This document shows positions 47,910 to 60,875 of a DNA stretch of 64,000 nt, one piece after another (the first letter of the stretch is position 1; every line of letters starts with the position of its first letter). Both the position numbers and the translations under genes were made by a program. This DNA comes from Stratiolaelaps scimitus (lineage: Eukaryota > Arthropoda > Arachnida > Mesostigmata > Laelapidae). Location of the stretch: assembly GCA_019614645.1 (NCBI GenBank), contig JABWDB010000046.1:1750001-1814000 (forward strand), written 5' to 3'. Under the pieces are notes generated by a model. It worked only from the letters and a program-made list of their open reading frames with translations, did no database searches and was not told where the DNA came from.

Positions 47910-49339
47910 AGCATGGCCAATCAAACGAGAGCATTGTTCTGTTTGCATTGAAAGTAGACACCGTATGAGAATACCGACGATTACGTGCCCTCATTATTAT
48001 TGTTTATCGCTTTTCGCTCGCTGTACCTCTCGGGGAATAACTGGATATTGAAATGATACAGCCCAGTATCCTCTCGAGCGTTTGGCTTTAGGAGAGTGAT
48101 CAACAATGTAGTATCGGCGGTTACCGCGGCATCGGCAGTAGCACAACCCGTGTCGGACTTCGGTCGCCGACGACAACGACGCCTCCACTCAGAGATTCCG
48201 TGTTTCCCCGGGAGTAGTCCTGCAGCTTAGTCCTGGTCATGGGTGTATGCCAAAAATTCCCTAGCGTGGCCAGCAATGCAAGCACACGTTCAGGTGAACT
48301 TTAAATATAACGGAGTGCGCAATCGACCAGTCCCTCGAGCACTCCTTGGGCGGTAGAGATGTCCGATATACGGACATTGAGAGGAGCACAGATGCGGCTG
48401 ATTGCTTGAACGTGAACCGCTGTTTGCGTTTGAGAGGTGTGTCGATGTGTGGTGTTGTTTACTGAAGTACCCTTTAAAATGAAGAGAGACAAGACCTACA
48501 CCGAATTCAACTATCCGCATAATGATTCAAGCAGCGGATTATTGCGGATCCCATCAATCTGCCTGATCAAGCCAGTGCGTTAAATCAATTCGACAGCTAT
48601 AAGTGATGATTATCGTTTTGGCAGTCTCATTTTGAAGATGAGTAACTTAAACTATCTCATGGTTCCATTCACTATTTAACTTCCGTGGAATCCTTTTAAG
48701 CTGTTCAAGCAGAGTTTGTATCGACATAGTGACGCGTTTATGGCTGAAAACGACTTTAGACGAGAAACGGTTCCACGATCGAAGGGAACTTCCCGAAGCC
48801 ACCCACCATCCAAAACTACCTCAACATGTTACCTTAATTGTATTCCTTTTTTGCAACCGTCCACTCCGTCCACGAGTGCGCCAGTAATAACAAGCCCCGT
48901 CACATCGGTCCGATACGGTCACCAAAAACGTTTGATGACCGCGTCCACCGGCACACGGCCGAAGTCTGCTATTGCGCGTTAGATATAACGAGGGCATTGA
49001 GGAAGCCCCTCGTAGTCGACAGCGTCGGCGTCGAATGTCGGTGACCGTTCAGCAAGTCGGAGTGTGATTAGTGGTGTGTGCCTGTGTGTGTGTAAGGTTG
49101 TGCCTGTATCTCTGCTCTCCCTACCTATGCTGGGTTATGCCCGAAGGGGGCGCAGAGCTCTGATCGCTCCGAGCTGTACTCTGCGTCCCCTTCTGGCTCC
49201 GAGACACCTACTGAGGGAGGACGCTGCCGACGCAGCGGCCTGGGGAAGGCTTGTCCGAGAAGAAGAGACAGCGGATCGAGCTCCGCTCTTCTCAGGGGTG
49301 CGGGCGGAACAAGCCGTTTCAGAGTCGACGGCATGTGTC

Positions 49340-49613
<274 letters not shown>

Positions 49614-50743
49614 ACAAGGCGTGGACGACACATTAACTCCGGTGGCCAGTTGGTGTCTGGGGGGAAGTCGCCGGGGAGAAGCGGACCTTGGTAGCCCCTA
49701 CGTAATAACTTGTGACACTGTGATTAACTTGTCGCACATGCATTATGATTATGATGATGAGACCGTGGCACCCAGCGACGAGGCATGACATCGGCCAAGC
49801 ACGGCAACGACGACAACGGCACCAGAGCACAAGATTATGACGTCGGTAGACGACGGAGCGGCGGGGATCCCGCCAACAGTGCAACGTACTAAGGGGGTGT
49901 ACAGAGAGATCGACGTAGAGGGAGCAAACGACACTGTAAGCGAGTACGGAGCTTCGATGATAACGACGGTGATATGGGCTCAGGCCAAGAAAAGCACAAC
50001 GCTATGGGGAGGTCACGAGCAGTGGCGTCGCGACAGAGAGCCCTCCCTGATAGGAGAGGATACATAACCACAGCTGTGTATCGTGTTCGACGATGGCCGC
50101 TGAGATGTCAACGAAGCGGCATCAACAGTGGAAGCGGCAGTAGGCATGAGGTGGATCGTCGTCCAGGAGCGACACTGAGAGAGAAAGAGAGAGAGAAAAG
50201 GAGAAAGCTGAGGGAGTCAGCCACCTGTGAGCCGGGAGGCAAGGGGCACAATTTGTGCAATAGTCGAATGTCTTCATGCTAACACGAGGGCACACGTCTC
50301 TTCTGAGGACTCCCTCTCTGCTTGGGTAGTATCTACCGATCTGAAGTGTAATAATAACCGACTGAACATACGCATTGCATTTTCGAGAGAGCAGACCCCA
50401 GCAGTGCACGCTATATCCAGCTCTTTCAAGACGTATTATGCGGTATTGAACAGGAAAGAATTTGCTTCAAGTAGCGAATTCTAATCAAGAAAATCTTCGG
50501 CTGAGATTTCGGTGTCGCGTAATTTCGGCGCAGAGAGATGACCAGCATGCATGTCTCCGATACATGGTAACATCTGAATACTGATTGCACTTGTTGCCGT
50601 GAATTTCAGTGGTTATATCAGCGTTGTTATTTTATTGCAAATACAGCTACTCAATCAGATCTTCACTTGCACTCAACATTATTTTGTTAATACTACTAAC
50701 ATAATAAAATCATAATTTTTCCACGGCCAACATTTGACTACTA

Positions 50744-50790
50744 AAGGTTTTCGGGCTGACTCCCAACCAACATTCAACGTCCACGGTACT
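50744..50790 (-). mobile_element. SINE tail, 47 bases, with 18-base target-site duplication
   Basis: The segment is the minus-strand tail of the SINE family (GGTACCGTGGACGTTGAATG, then the AGTCAGCCCGAAAA end). It lies between GCCAACATTTGACTACTA (50726-50743) and GCCAACATTTAACTACTA (50791-50808), an 18-base direct repeat with one mismatch. It is an extreme 5' truncation. Confidence 0.85.
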
Positions 50791-51531
50791 GCCAACATTT
50801 AACTACTACAACTATTACTAATATTATTAGTAGTATTATTATTATCATAATTTCCCCATAAATCCAGCCAGCAAAGTTGAAACCAAACTCCTGAAATAGC
50901 ACTGCTATGTTAGCTTGTGTTGGAAACACTAAATTCCATCTGACATTTCGGTCATAAGTTCCCAGCGCACCTCTGTCCTGTCTCCCTCTCTCTCGCGCGC
51001 GCTGAATGCAGCATGTATATTGCTACATCAACAGCGTATTCAATCTAGGCTTTCCGCCATCCCCGACCGTGGCATAGCCGCCGCCGCCGCCGCCAAGCGT
51101 GCTGCTAAATAATTGATAATGTCCCATATTCGTTTTCTTCACCGCTGTCCCTGCCACTGCTCCTGCCAAGCAAATGGTGTTGTTGTGTAAGCAAGTGTTC
51201 ACACATGATGGGCCTATTGCTGATGACAGCGTAAGCCATCTTAAGCCTTTGCGGGCGGGCTTCCGTAACTCGGTGAAGCGACACCCATCGCGGGAGGAGT
51301 GGGGCCGGTGAGATAGCTGCGCATTGTATCAGCGGGCGTGTGCGGTGGTCAATCTCTGGCGGAGATATATTTTTAGTTAAAATAGATTGTTCGTTATTAT
51401 TTTTACCCCGTGTCATAAAACCCTATCAAATAATGGACAAGTGACAATTGTCGCAAAACGTGTCGTCGTGCGGAGCGAGCACACCATATGCATCCTATGA
51501 CGTAGGTTTATATGCAAAGTAAAGTAAATTC

Positions 51532-51607
51532 GCTGGGTTGACTGCCCACAGCCTAAAACATTTAACGTCTAAGGAACTGCGTGCGGCATTGCTTCTCTAA
51601 GACGGAC
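51532..51607 (-). mobile_element. SINE fragment
   Basis: It covers the tail and part of the body on the minus strand (GTCTTAGAGAAGCAATGC, ACGTTAAATG, GGCTGTGGGCAGTC). Flanking GTAAAGTA words could be a short, weak target-site duplication. Confidence 0.7.
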
Positions 51608-52788
51608 GAATACGTAAAGTAGCCGATATTTCGGCAATGGCACAAAACGGATGAAGGCTGTTGTAACTGGTTATCGCCCCCAAGTTGATCCCTTGAGGGG
51701 GGCTGACTATTTCAAGTGCACCGGCTGACCGGCGTTTGGCTTCCCAGCCGAGCAATTTTGGCTTCGTTGTCAGTTCGTCGACGAGTGTATACGAACGTGC
51801 TGGTGTATATTGCTGCATACCTAATTTGTATACCGCTCTCACCATTAGCTCCATGATTAATGTTTGGTAGGTAGGTATCATCATGTCACACAGTTAGCTA
51901 GCTAGCTCTATGATCAGTCTATTCCACCGTTCCGGCCGAGTTCCCTTGCTCTCTCTCTCACATACACACACCCAGTCTCTCTCTCTCTCTAATTGCGTCA
52001 GAGGACGGTTAATCTAGGGTGATAAAATCGTCCTGTTTATGTTCCTCTGTGTTTTCGCTAAGCCAAAGGGTGTTATCAAAGCGTCAATCAATTCTTACAA
52101 CTTCGCTGTGAGCGCGAACACATCTCCTTCGCGCGCTGAGTTCGTGAAGCTTCCCCAATGTCTCTCTTCCCCCGGCCTCTCTCTCTCGTTACCCCTCTCC
52201 GTATTTTTAGTTTTCTCCATCAGGGAGAGCGGCGCTCCTATATGATACCAAGGGGTTTTTTCAACCCAGGACCTCGTCTCCCTCCGCCAAATTGACACCT
52301 TTCCGAATCTTTATCCACGCTTGGTCGTCGTACTTGGACGTTCGCGGAGGAGGGGGCTTGCGTCGTGCACGAGCCAGCGAGCTTCAGCACCATACTACCG
52401 TCCCCTTGATGGATTCGGCAAAGACCAGGCCGTGAGTAGAAGGGCAATATCGTTAGTAGGAACTACTGACAATTGCATCGACATCCGTATAAGGCTGCTG
52501 TATAGGCAACTTGTCCGGGAGGAAGCGAACACCACGAGCTCCTCGTGGTCCTTGTTTGTTTATTTTCGCTAGGAATGAGACCGCTCAACGAACGAATGTG
52601 CGACAGATGGAAAGAGCTCGCTGCTAGAAGAGCGGTAGCGATAATGGGTGCATGATGGAAGTCGAAGAAAAATCGCCTACGGTCGAGCAGAAAGCGCCCG
52701 AAGGGACGACCAGGCGATAGGAACAGTGTAGACAGTTGAGGTAGTTTATAACGAATGTATTTCACGTGCGTCGACCTCGCTCCCGAAT

Positions 52789-52930
52789 CGCTTTGCATTG
52801 CTTCGTAGGACGGACCCCACTAAATGCAAAAGTACGACCCCTGAGGCAATAAAGGGCTCCTTTATATGAACTAATATAAAAGGGGTTCCGCGGAAATGTT
52901 ATATGTTGACCGGGAATCAGCCCGAGAAGG
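52789..52930. mobile_element. SINE with its two halves in opposite orientation
   Basis: Bases 52789-52833 match the SINE body on the minus strand (GCATTGCTTCGTAGGACGG, CTAAATGCAAAAGT). Bases 52877-52930 match the tail on the plus strand (AAAAGGGGTTCC, AAATGTTATATGTTG, GAATCAGCCCGAGAAG). Tail in one direction with upstream sequence inverted is the product expected from twin priming, an abortive form of LINE-type insertion, although two separate truncated insertions would also fit. Confidence 0.7.
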
Positions 52931-53224
52931 TTTTGTTTAGTAGAGGAAATTTGTGTAATTACAAATGGATTTATTGTATAATTTCATTCACTGCAAAAAA
53001 ACCCTCATGATGAGATTAAATGTTCTACTAGAAAGTGTTCAATGTTTACTCGAAGGATGGAACTGGCTGTGCTTGCAAGAAGTCTGCAACGCTGAATGAC
53101 AAGGGGTATTTTCACAGTTCGAGATCGAACGGAATTACGCACTTGATACGATACCATAGCTAATGCTGTAAAACACAAACTAACTGCACAGCGAGAGGTA
53201 GGCAATTTTTCCTGTGACGACCCA

Positions 53225-53303
53225 GTGGTGGTGGTGGTGGTGGTTGGCCCGCCCGAAATAATGAATGACTTTTGTTATCCGTTCCCCTCTCCGAGAGAGA
53301 ACG

Positions 53304-53338
<35 letters not shown>
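53225..53338. repeat. (GGT)n and (GA)n microsatellites
   Basis: GTG repeats at 53226-53245 and a GA tract at about 53305-53338. Confidence 0.9.
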
Positions 53339-53340
<2 letters not shown>

Positions 53341-53560
53341 AGAGCTCTGTAAAGAAGAGAGATCAGAGATCAGTGGTCGAAGTTCGTCTGCGTATCCGCG
53401 CGAGCAAACTGAGTCAACCTCAATCTACGGCGCTCAACGACGGACGACGGTATTATAGCACAGGAGAATATCCACCTCAATTTCTTCCTTCAGATATATA
53501 ACTGAATCACAACAACCCAAGTGCTCAGAAGTGCTCAGCAATAAATGATGGAACGACGGG

Positions 53561-54068
53561 TCAGTTGTGCAAGTTTGTCCAGGTTTCTACAGAGATCAGA
53601 TCACAATGTTGCGTCAGACGAACACGGCGATGAACGAAGCTAATCGGAACGTGGATATCTGGATTGAATTTTGGTAGAGAAATGATTGTTTGGACTTGGC
53701 CATAGACCACAGCAATTCGTATATCATGACATGGAACGAGGTCTAATAAGAAGGAATACAAACCTTGGAAGCTGCCGGTGGAAAATATGTTTCCATATCC
53801 AGAAACAGATGCGTTACTCAATAACGATTCTGAACGACGCCAAGTGAATGTACACAAGATTGTCACTCTGAGCTACTGCAGCACTACCGAATTATTAAGT
53901 ATAAGAACTTTGCATACCCTGCCAAACCTGGATGCCGCTTGCTCAAGCTATGCCACAACGTGTCGCCGGACAACATCGACTATGGAGCGTAAAACAATTG
54001 TTAGGGAGATCATTTTCAACGGTCTACCAAACAATAATCTCACAAGGACAAACACATTACGAAACTAG
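53561..54068. other. Low-stop block, possible exons of unknown strand
   Basis: The minus strand is open 53866-53561 (101 codons, containing VPCHDIRIAVVYGQVQTI and PKFNPDIHVPISFVHRR). The plus strand is open 53778-54068 (96 codons). Both compositions are protein-like. Neither has a strong start or splice pair, and I recognise no family. This is worth comparison with relatives, but I do not call a gene. Confidence 0.25.
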
Positions 54069-54384
54069 GCAACGTCGCATACGCATTGACTGATCTGTCA
54101 TTTACTGCCAAATCCCCAAATCGTTTTTCAAGAGTTGTCGTGGTAACAACAAGGATAAATACATTCGCGCATCGTGTTCGAATACAATCTCTGACAAATG
54201 GCTATCCTAAGCAGTACAGCTATGTTGCACACAACTGGCTGGCTAGAATGTGCTCGGAAGCGAACTCTTAGTCGCGATACGCTTCGAATGGCCGTTGCCA
54301 ATGGAGACCGTGAGTATCGGTCCAATTGTTATTCAATTGGAAACCAATGTGGCAGGTTTGTCTAGATTCGAGTATCTCTCTCAC

Positions 54385-55171
54385 TCATTGACTAAGTCCT
54401 GACGACGCGGGAAGGCTCGTCATTCGAAGCAAGCGTCCAACACCGGCTGACCACAGTCGGCGTATAAACCGGAGCTGGCGTATATATGCATATACATGTA
54501 TACAATACATGCTATCCTTCGGAGCTTTCGCAGCCGGATGGGTTAAAGAAGTTGGGGAAGTCTCTGGGACCCCCAAATGGCTGCGGGGCTGAGGGCTTGT
54601 TATATATGCTAACCCTCTCTGTACTGTACAGGTCTGTCGCTTACTCGCGGAAGCATAGGGCTGTTCGTCTCTGGTAGCGGCGGCGGCGGCGACAGCGGTG
54701 GCGCTCTGCTGGCGGCTGGGGTTAACGTGGAGTGCTCCCGTAAGGAAGACGCAGGGACACCGGACCATTGGCGGCAATGGGTTGTCGGTCGGCGACGGCT
54801 TCCGCAGATCGCTTGGCAGGAATCCAGCCCCCAAAGCTGGTTACTGCAGCGTTATGGCATCTCGTGCAGGGAACCGGAGGTCTAGGCAGAGGAAAAACGA
54901 TGTGTACAACGAGGCGGGGCTGCTGCAACTGTGGATGTTGTGTCTAGGGAAACGAGACTCCCGGGTGGGGTTTTGCGACGTGGCGTGTTATGGGGTGTTA
55001 TGTTTCCTGCTGTGCCAGCAATCACTGATAAGCTGGAGCTGCTGCTGCTCATCGCGCTGCTGCGTCCTCGAGGCTGCTTACTCCCTTTGCTTTCCGCGCA
55101 CGGGATGTCTCGGGGACGCTGCTGCTGCCGCCGCCGTCGCGGCGAGAGAGAGATGCGGCAAGGATGGTTAA
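54385..55171. other. GC-rich island with trinucleotide repeats
   Basis: The minus frame at 54834-54385 and the plus frame at 54698-55171 each exceed 145 codons and overlap. GGC repeats near 54677 and GCT/GCC repeats near 55040 and 55120 keep them open. No domains, strand unresolved. Confidence 0.3.
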
Positions 55172-55271
55172 TACACCCAACGTCGCTGAACACTGCCGAC
55201 CCAGGCGGCATGACCCACCAACCGAAAACCACACACATACGGTACGCCGGCCGACTTGAACATACATGGTT

Positions 55272-55280
<9 letters not shown>

Positions 55281-55317
<37 letters not shown>
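55281..55317. repeat. (AT)n microsatellite
   Basis: Pure AT tract preceded by ACAC. Confidence 0.9.
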
Positions 55318-55318
<1 letters not shown>

Positions 55319-55588
55319 CAAGCGTGTATACAATCTTTCCCAGATGCCCCACGAAGCACAATTTAGACCCAGAGATTCCTCCCCCCATCCCCCGCTTATA
55401 TATTATATACCATGCGGTGGTGTGGTCTCGCCTACGCGTGCCCGGAAAATTAAGACGACGACGACGACGACCATGTAGCGAAATTAGTTAGCACGTCCAG
55501 AATTGTAGAACGACGCTATCGTGCTCACTGGACAGCTATCTCTTATGAGCCCTTCAAGGAACCGGAGAGACATATACACATAGAACGC

Positions 55589-55626
55589 GCTCAGAGCTGG
55601 TTAACGCTGTTCACCTTTTCTGTTCC
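55589..55626 (+). repeat. Dispersed 38-base repeat, copy 2
   Basis: Matches 19471-19508 at 33 of 38 positions. Followed by unrelated sequence, then a GA tract at 55687-55711. Confidence 0.55.
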
Positions 55627-55882
55627 ATGGTGGCCTAGGGGCCAGCCGGCATCCGCTTGGGCCGAGGTCGGATGACCAACGAATGACAGAGAGAGAGAGA
55701 GAGAGAGAGATCGAGGAGAAACCATAAAACCAAGCTTAGTTCGCACGGAGCAAGCCTGCTTGCTCTCGCCTAAGGACGACGGCAGTTTGTTCATTTGACC
55801 CCCGCCTCCACCAGTGCTCGGAACTGAGCCCTGGTTATCAGCTAGCGTCCACTACCCACTCATGTCCTGCTCTCTATGTTTC

Positions 55883-55883
<1 letters not shown>

Positions 55884-55913
<30 letters not shown>
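55884..55913. repeat. (AT)n / (AC)n microsatellite
   Basis: AT tract passing into a short AC-rich stretch. Confidence 0.9.
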
Positions 55914-55918
<5 letters not shown>

Positions 55919-56009
55919 GCATACACAGACACCCACTCTGCCACTTTCAACACACAGCAAACTCCATGTACGTATAACGCTCAGCACTGGCCTGGTGGAT
56001 CATATTAGC

Positions 56010-56820
56010 GAAAAGGATGCTACGACTATGTACGCGTTGGCTTTAAGTTATCTGGTTTTGAAACTAGAGGAAAAACCGGGAAGTTTTCTCTAATTAAGTA
56101 TTGGTGGCCGTTCACTGATTCTTATCGATTGAAATCGAGCCGAAATTGATTTTCAATGCAACCTGCTCCGACCATTCCTGCCGTAGCAGAATACAATTGA
56201 AGGTTGGGATTGCAGTGATGACAAGGCATTGATGAGAAGTATAGGGAGAAATGAGAATCGTGGCTACTCCCTTTAGCAAAATCAATGAGCTGCTATGCTC
56301 AGTTTAAATGCTTACTAGATACAATAGCAGATTGAGAAAGGTGTAAGTAAAAAGCGAACTATGCTTGCTAACTTCAGCAACGGAAGCCATCCACATACGT
56401 GCGTGAAAAGAGGCTGAGATGTATTAAATGTCTCTCTGACAGAGCATTCTATTATTATCGGCAGAGTATCGTAGTCTGCTCGTATGTTCAGACAGTTGTC
56501 AGCGAAAACAACGATCAATCATAACTTGACCTATCTCGGCTGGCATCGGGAAGCGTTGCTGTAACGGCTCGCAAGCGGGGCGACGATGCGAGCCCATTTG
56601 TAGGTTCAGATGAGACAGAACTATCCTATATGTCTATCAAAGTGCAATTGATACCAGCGACATATTCATTTCTCCTCCATCTTCGTCCGTGGGGGCCTCT
56701 CCGGATTATCCTCATTATGGATATCGTCCTGCCATGAGGCAGCGTCGCCTCTGGGGCGTCATTACCATTTGATGTCAATGTGTTTGCCTTTGAAAAAAGA
56801 TTCCCTCTAAAGCGTTGAAA
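56010..56820. other. Non-coding stretch
   Basis: Mixed composition with frequent stops on both strands. Nothing recognised. Confidence 0.5.
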
Positions 56821-57394
56821 TTGTCAACATGTGTTCGTTGTCCTCGCGTCCGAGGTCAGATGGGATGGCTTTGTAGGGTGTTTCGGACGTCCTCGGAAGA
56901 TGGGACGTTTTAACAGCTGCAGCCTAGGCGTGGGTACGCCGTGTTGTTCCCAGATGGCTCTGGCGGAGGCAAAGGACCCGAGGCTCGCCAGAGGTTGTTC
57001 GCACTACGACCGACTAACCGACCGCGCTTCGAGTTCGGCGCCGGCAATGATGTCGGAGGAGCTCGGCCCGATGGGTCGAGAGAGGCTGGACGCGCCGTCC
57101 TGTTAATAGTGGAGTTTATATTCGAGTCTCGCCTCGGCGCCGTTCCGGCGTCCCGCTCGTTCGCTCACAGGAGATTGGCCACACAACTGCCACCGGGTCA
57201 GCCGTTGCGAAGGGTGGATGGTGGGGTCTCCGCGGAGCCCTATGGAAAGGAGCTCTGTGGACGCGCGCGCGCGCTCGCTCGCGCGAGCACAGCCGTTTGT
57301 CTGTCAACGTTCGTCGGCGTCGTCTGGTTGAGATAAATAAAGATAAACTTTATGAGGCAATCGACTCTCCTAGCTGGCGCGAAGGCTGCCCCCG

Positions 57395-57929
57395 CTAACA
57401 GCGTTCGCTCTTTTGCCATTTCACCGCCTCGCACACCTTCTCATACGCCTTTCTCGCTTGCGACCGTCGTTCCAATGGACGACGAGGCATGGCAAGACTG
57501 AGCAACGGACGCGCCATTTGGGCCTATCGTAGAATGGCCCAAGAGCGCTGGCCTTCGCTCGGCCTGGTCGTTAAACACCAAAAAGTCATCGTTCGCGGCA
57601 CACCCTGCCCGACGCGCGAAAGCGTCAGACCTAGGCTCTCATACGCGCGCATGCTCCATAGTGCAGGAGCGGCAGCTTGCGATGCCAGTAGGAGACGGTG
57701 GGTGTCGGGGAACACCGGGGTCTGGAAGGCTTCCGCCATCGTAGGCGACCATCCGATCCATGCGGTGGTGGTGAACAACGACGACGGTTACGAAGTGGCG
57801 CGACTCCCTGGTCATCCGTTGTTGGCGGCCAAGTTGCCCGATAGCGCTGGTGCTCTCTGCCACGGTATCAAGCGTGCGGTCATTTGAGAACAGGTCTAGG
57901 TTTCTGCCGTCTGCTGTCAAGACTACCAA
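57395..57929. other. GC-rich block open on both strands
   Basis: A plus frame with an ATG at 57489 runs 132 codons to 57887 with good third-position GC. A minus frame, 57778-57524, is also protein-like (TMAEAFQTPVFPDTHRLLLA), and a further minus frame overlaps both. I cannot choose between them. The block 56930-57430 upstream is likewise GC-rich and multiply open, and includes a CG-alternating palindromic tract at 57260-57289. Confidence 0.3.
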
Positions 57930-58102
57930 TATAAATATATAGGGTTTTTACATCGTGTACAATAATACGCGTTGGCGTTACGCTCACAAGTGGATCGGAG
58001 AAGTTGACGTTATTGAGTAGCACTGACCCGTCTGGCAGACACGGAGCCCCTCTCGAAAATCTACCATAGATTTAACATTATACGAACTAATCCCAGCACA
58101 GC

Positions 58103-58414
58103 ATGACGTATCAACGTGGATTAGACCGCGAATGGCGTTCAAAACGGCGAGAGCTTAGCCAACGCATCGGGCTGTTGTCTCCGTTCGTTCCAAGCGGACC
58201 CAGAAGATATAGGCAATCCATCTTGAGGGGTTTCTCCATATGGATGCTATTATTTGGTAGGAGGACTATTTCAGGGAAGGGCGATTCGGCAATGTCCACT
58301 GTCTATATAGGACTGATTTTGCTTATGGTACTACTTACGAATTTGCCCGATGATCCATACGAAATCATAAACAAAGGCTCTCTGCCTTCCGCGAATAAGT
58401 TTTGCGCAAGCTGA
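58103..58414 (+). CDS. ATG-initiated small open frame with one hydrophobic segment
   Basis: The frame runs 103 codons from an ATG at 58103 to a TGA. It is Arg-rich at first, and has one clear hydrophobic stretch (STVYIGLILLMVLLTNLP, about residues 65-82) followed by a short polar tail. The plan, with a basic N-terminus, a single membrane segment and a short tail, resembles small mitochondrial inner-membrane subunits, but I match no specific family. GC content is moderate, so length is less easily explained by composition than in the GC-rich islands. Confidence 0.28.
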   Translation: MTYQRGLDREWRSKRRELSQRIGLLSPFVPSGPRRYRQSILRGFSIWMLLFGRRTISGKGDSAMSTVYIGLILLMVLLTNLPDDPYEIINKGSLPSANKFCAS

Positions 58415-58419
58415 GATTT

Positions 58420-59311
58420 CGCATAGCGCGCTAGCATCAATCCCAATAAGAATATATATACCTCTCCACATTCACCCCACATATACCCCATATATACCCC
58501 ACGTCTGAGCACCGATTCCGCAACAACAGATCGGGCGACGTTGAGCGAAAAACAACACTCCCAACCAAATTGTTTAGTATCATCATGATCGAGGAGAGAC
58601 TATAAGCGAAGGCTAAATACTTCGGGCAAAAAATGAGTGTACCTTCAATGCTTTTACATATCAGCTTAACCAGCTGTCGTGTTCAATAATCCACCCGACA
58701 TATGCCTTCCCGTTATAGAATGACTATTACATAATGAGTACATAATAAGAGTAGGTTGTTGTTTTTTTTGTCTTGTAGCTGCAGAAGAAGTTCCCCACAA
58801 ATTCTCCTGTAAATACCCCGTTGAAATTAGAAATATAATATATGTATGTTCCACCTATGTTAAGTAACTATGCTACGCCTATTATGACGAAGAACGCTCC
58901 ACCTTCTTTGGATAAGCGTTGCACAATTTGATAATTTGCGTAGCGCGGTGAGGCCATACAGTCCATATGAATGTATTATAAAATATGATATCTTTACTAT
59001 TGTACAATGATGAAATGTATTACGTAGTATGAAATAATTATGCATTATCCATATATATTTTTATGTATTATACGATATGACAAGTTTGTTATTGCACGAT
59101 CAAGGTCAACCGTGGGTTGGAGATTAAATCTTTCTTCTACACGCTCTTAGTAAGACAGGAACCCCAGCTACACATAAAGAGCCAAATACTTCTAGCATTC
59201 TGTCCTAATCTCACGACTCTTGAGTAGAACAAAGCATATAGGTTTCATGGTATCGTAACAGAATTACATATTCTAGTTACTCAGGGCTGAAATGAATAGT
59301 CCTACCGGGTT

Positions 59312-59361
<50 letters not shown>

Positions 59362-60160
59362 GGTGGGACACGTCATTAAATTAGCATCGTTGCCAGAGCA
59401 ATTGCACGTGAGAAGAATCACTAGATCTTCACAAGACTTTCAATCCATGAGGGTTAGGTCCTGGCGGGAGAGAAATTAGGTATTACAGGCTGTCATAGAA
59501 CAAAAGCAACATGCTCATTAATATACAAACTGATCAGAGATCACATCTGCGTGAGGCCATCTGCGACATTTCGGTCTGTTGACCGGTCTCAGAAGCAGGC
59601 GGCGAGGATGCGTGATCAATTACTCACGAAGCAAGTCGATCATCCGCTTAACATCAGCCCTTTAAGACGAAATCTCTTAATTCACCCACGTTAATCTTTT
59701 CACCTATGAGCTAGAAGGGAATGTGCAAGCCAGTTTGTGTGCTAGGTAGATACAGCACATGGGCAGCACATGTTTGCCTTGAGCTGACCCTCGCCTGCTA
59801 GCTTGTCAGACAGCCCTCAGCACTTAACCTTCAGGTATTACTATGAGGATTTGTCCGAGCCTAACCTTCGTTTATTTTCTCTACCTTACTCGCACCTCGC
59901 AAGGATCCTTAGCAGCACATTTTTCGTTACAGCACATGGGCGATAAAGACACAAAAACCTCACCTACCAAAAACCACAAAAACAAATTTCTCTTCATCGT
60001 TAATTTATAGTCGCCTAAGTGGTCTCTATGCCTTACACAGTCATGCACAGGAGCTAGCCACATGTCTGGGTATTATTGACCAATGCCGTTCCGTTTGAAC
60101 GATAACTCCACACAGCGATAAATACACCCAATTACCACACATCTCTATTTCTTTTCGTTT
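58420..60160. other. Non-coding stretch with microsatellite
   Basis: An 11-base tandem word (ACATATACCCC type) lies at about 58467-58501 and a long TA tract at 59316-59360. No gene supported. Confidence 0.5.
59316..59360. repeat. (TA)n microsatellite
   Basis: Pure TA dinucleotides, among the longest TA tracts here. Confidence 0.95.
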
Positions 60161-60207
60161 TGCCGGCGTCCATTATTGCTGCCAACGTAATGATTGCGTA
60201 TAGCCGC

Positions 60208-60208
<1 letters not shown>

Positions 60209-60250
<42 letters not shown>
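60209..60250. repeat. (AT)n microsatellite
   Basis: AT tract interrupted once by AC. Confidence 0.9.
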
Positions 60251-60253
<3 letters not shown>

Positions 60254-60639
60254 CCGTGTGCTTATGCCCATGCGTCTTTGTGTGCGTTTGTATGCGGGTG
60301 CACGTGTCTCCATGCGGTGGTCTCGTCTGGAGACATGCATTGTTCACTTGCAAAAATATAGCAAACCACCAGGCCATCATTTCGGGCGAGGCAGAGCAGT
60401 TGTTATATTCTCTGTGTGTATGTGTGCCTGTCGTCGACTGCGTTCCGCGGCCTGATGCTGGCAGTCGGCGCTAGCTGTCCCGACGGCGGACGTCCTCGCG
60501 GCGGCCATTCGATATCCCACAAGCTGACGTCACACGGACGAACTAACAAACTAAAGATTGAACGAATCAATCGTCAGAATTGGTCCTAAACCGCTGACGG
60601 CGGCGACGGTAGCGGCGACAAAAGTAGAACTGAGACTCG

Positions 60640-60679
60640 CCGTTGCGGCTGCTGTTATTGCTGCTGTTGTTCTTGTAGC

Positions 60680-60717
<38 letters not shown>

Positions 60718-60805
60718 CTGCTGCTGCTGTCGTCGTTGTTGTTATTGTTGTCGTTGTTGTTGCTGCTGTCGTTGTTGTTATTGTTGTTGTCGCAGTGGCA
60801 ATGAT
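60640..60805. repeat. (GCT/GTT)n trinucleotide array
   Basis: Interrupted GCT, GTT and GTC repeats extend for about 165 bases. On the minus strand they read AAC/AGC, giving the Asn/Ser-rich end of the 233-codon frame at 61268-60567. On the plus strand they read Ala/Val. Slippage, rather than selection on a protein, is the simplest cause. Confidence 0.85.
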
Positions 60806-60875
60806 CTTTTAGCTGATCAACCTTCCCTCCGTTGCAGCTGCTCGGATTGTCACCTCCCCCATCTCTGCCGTCGCC

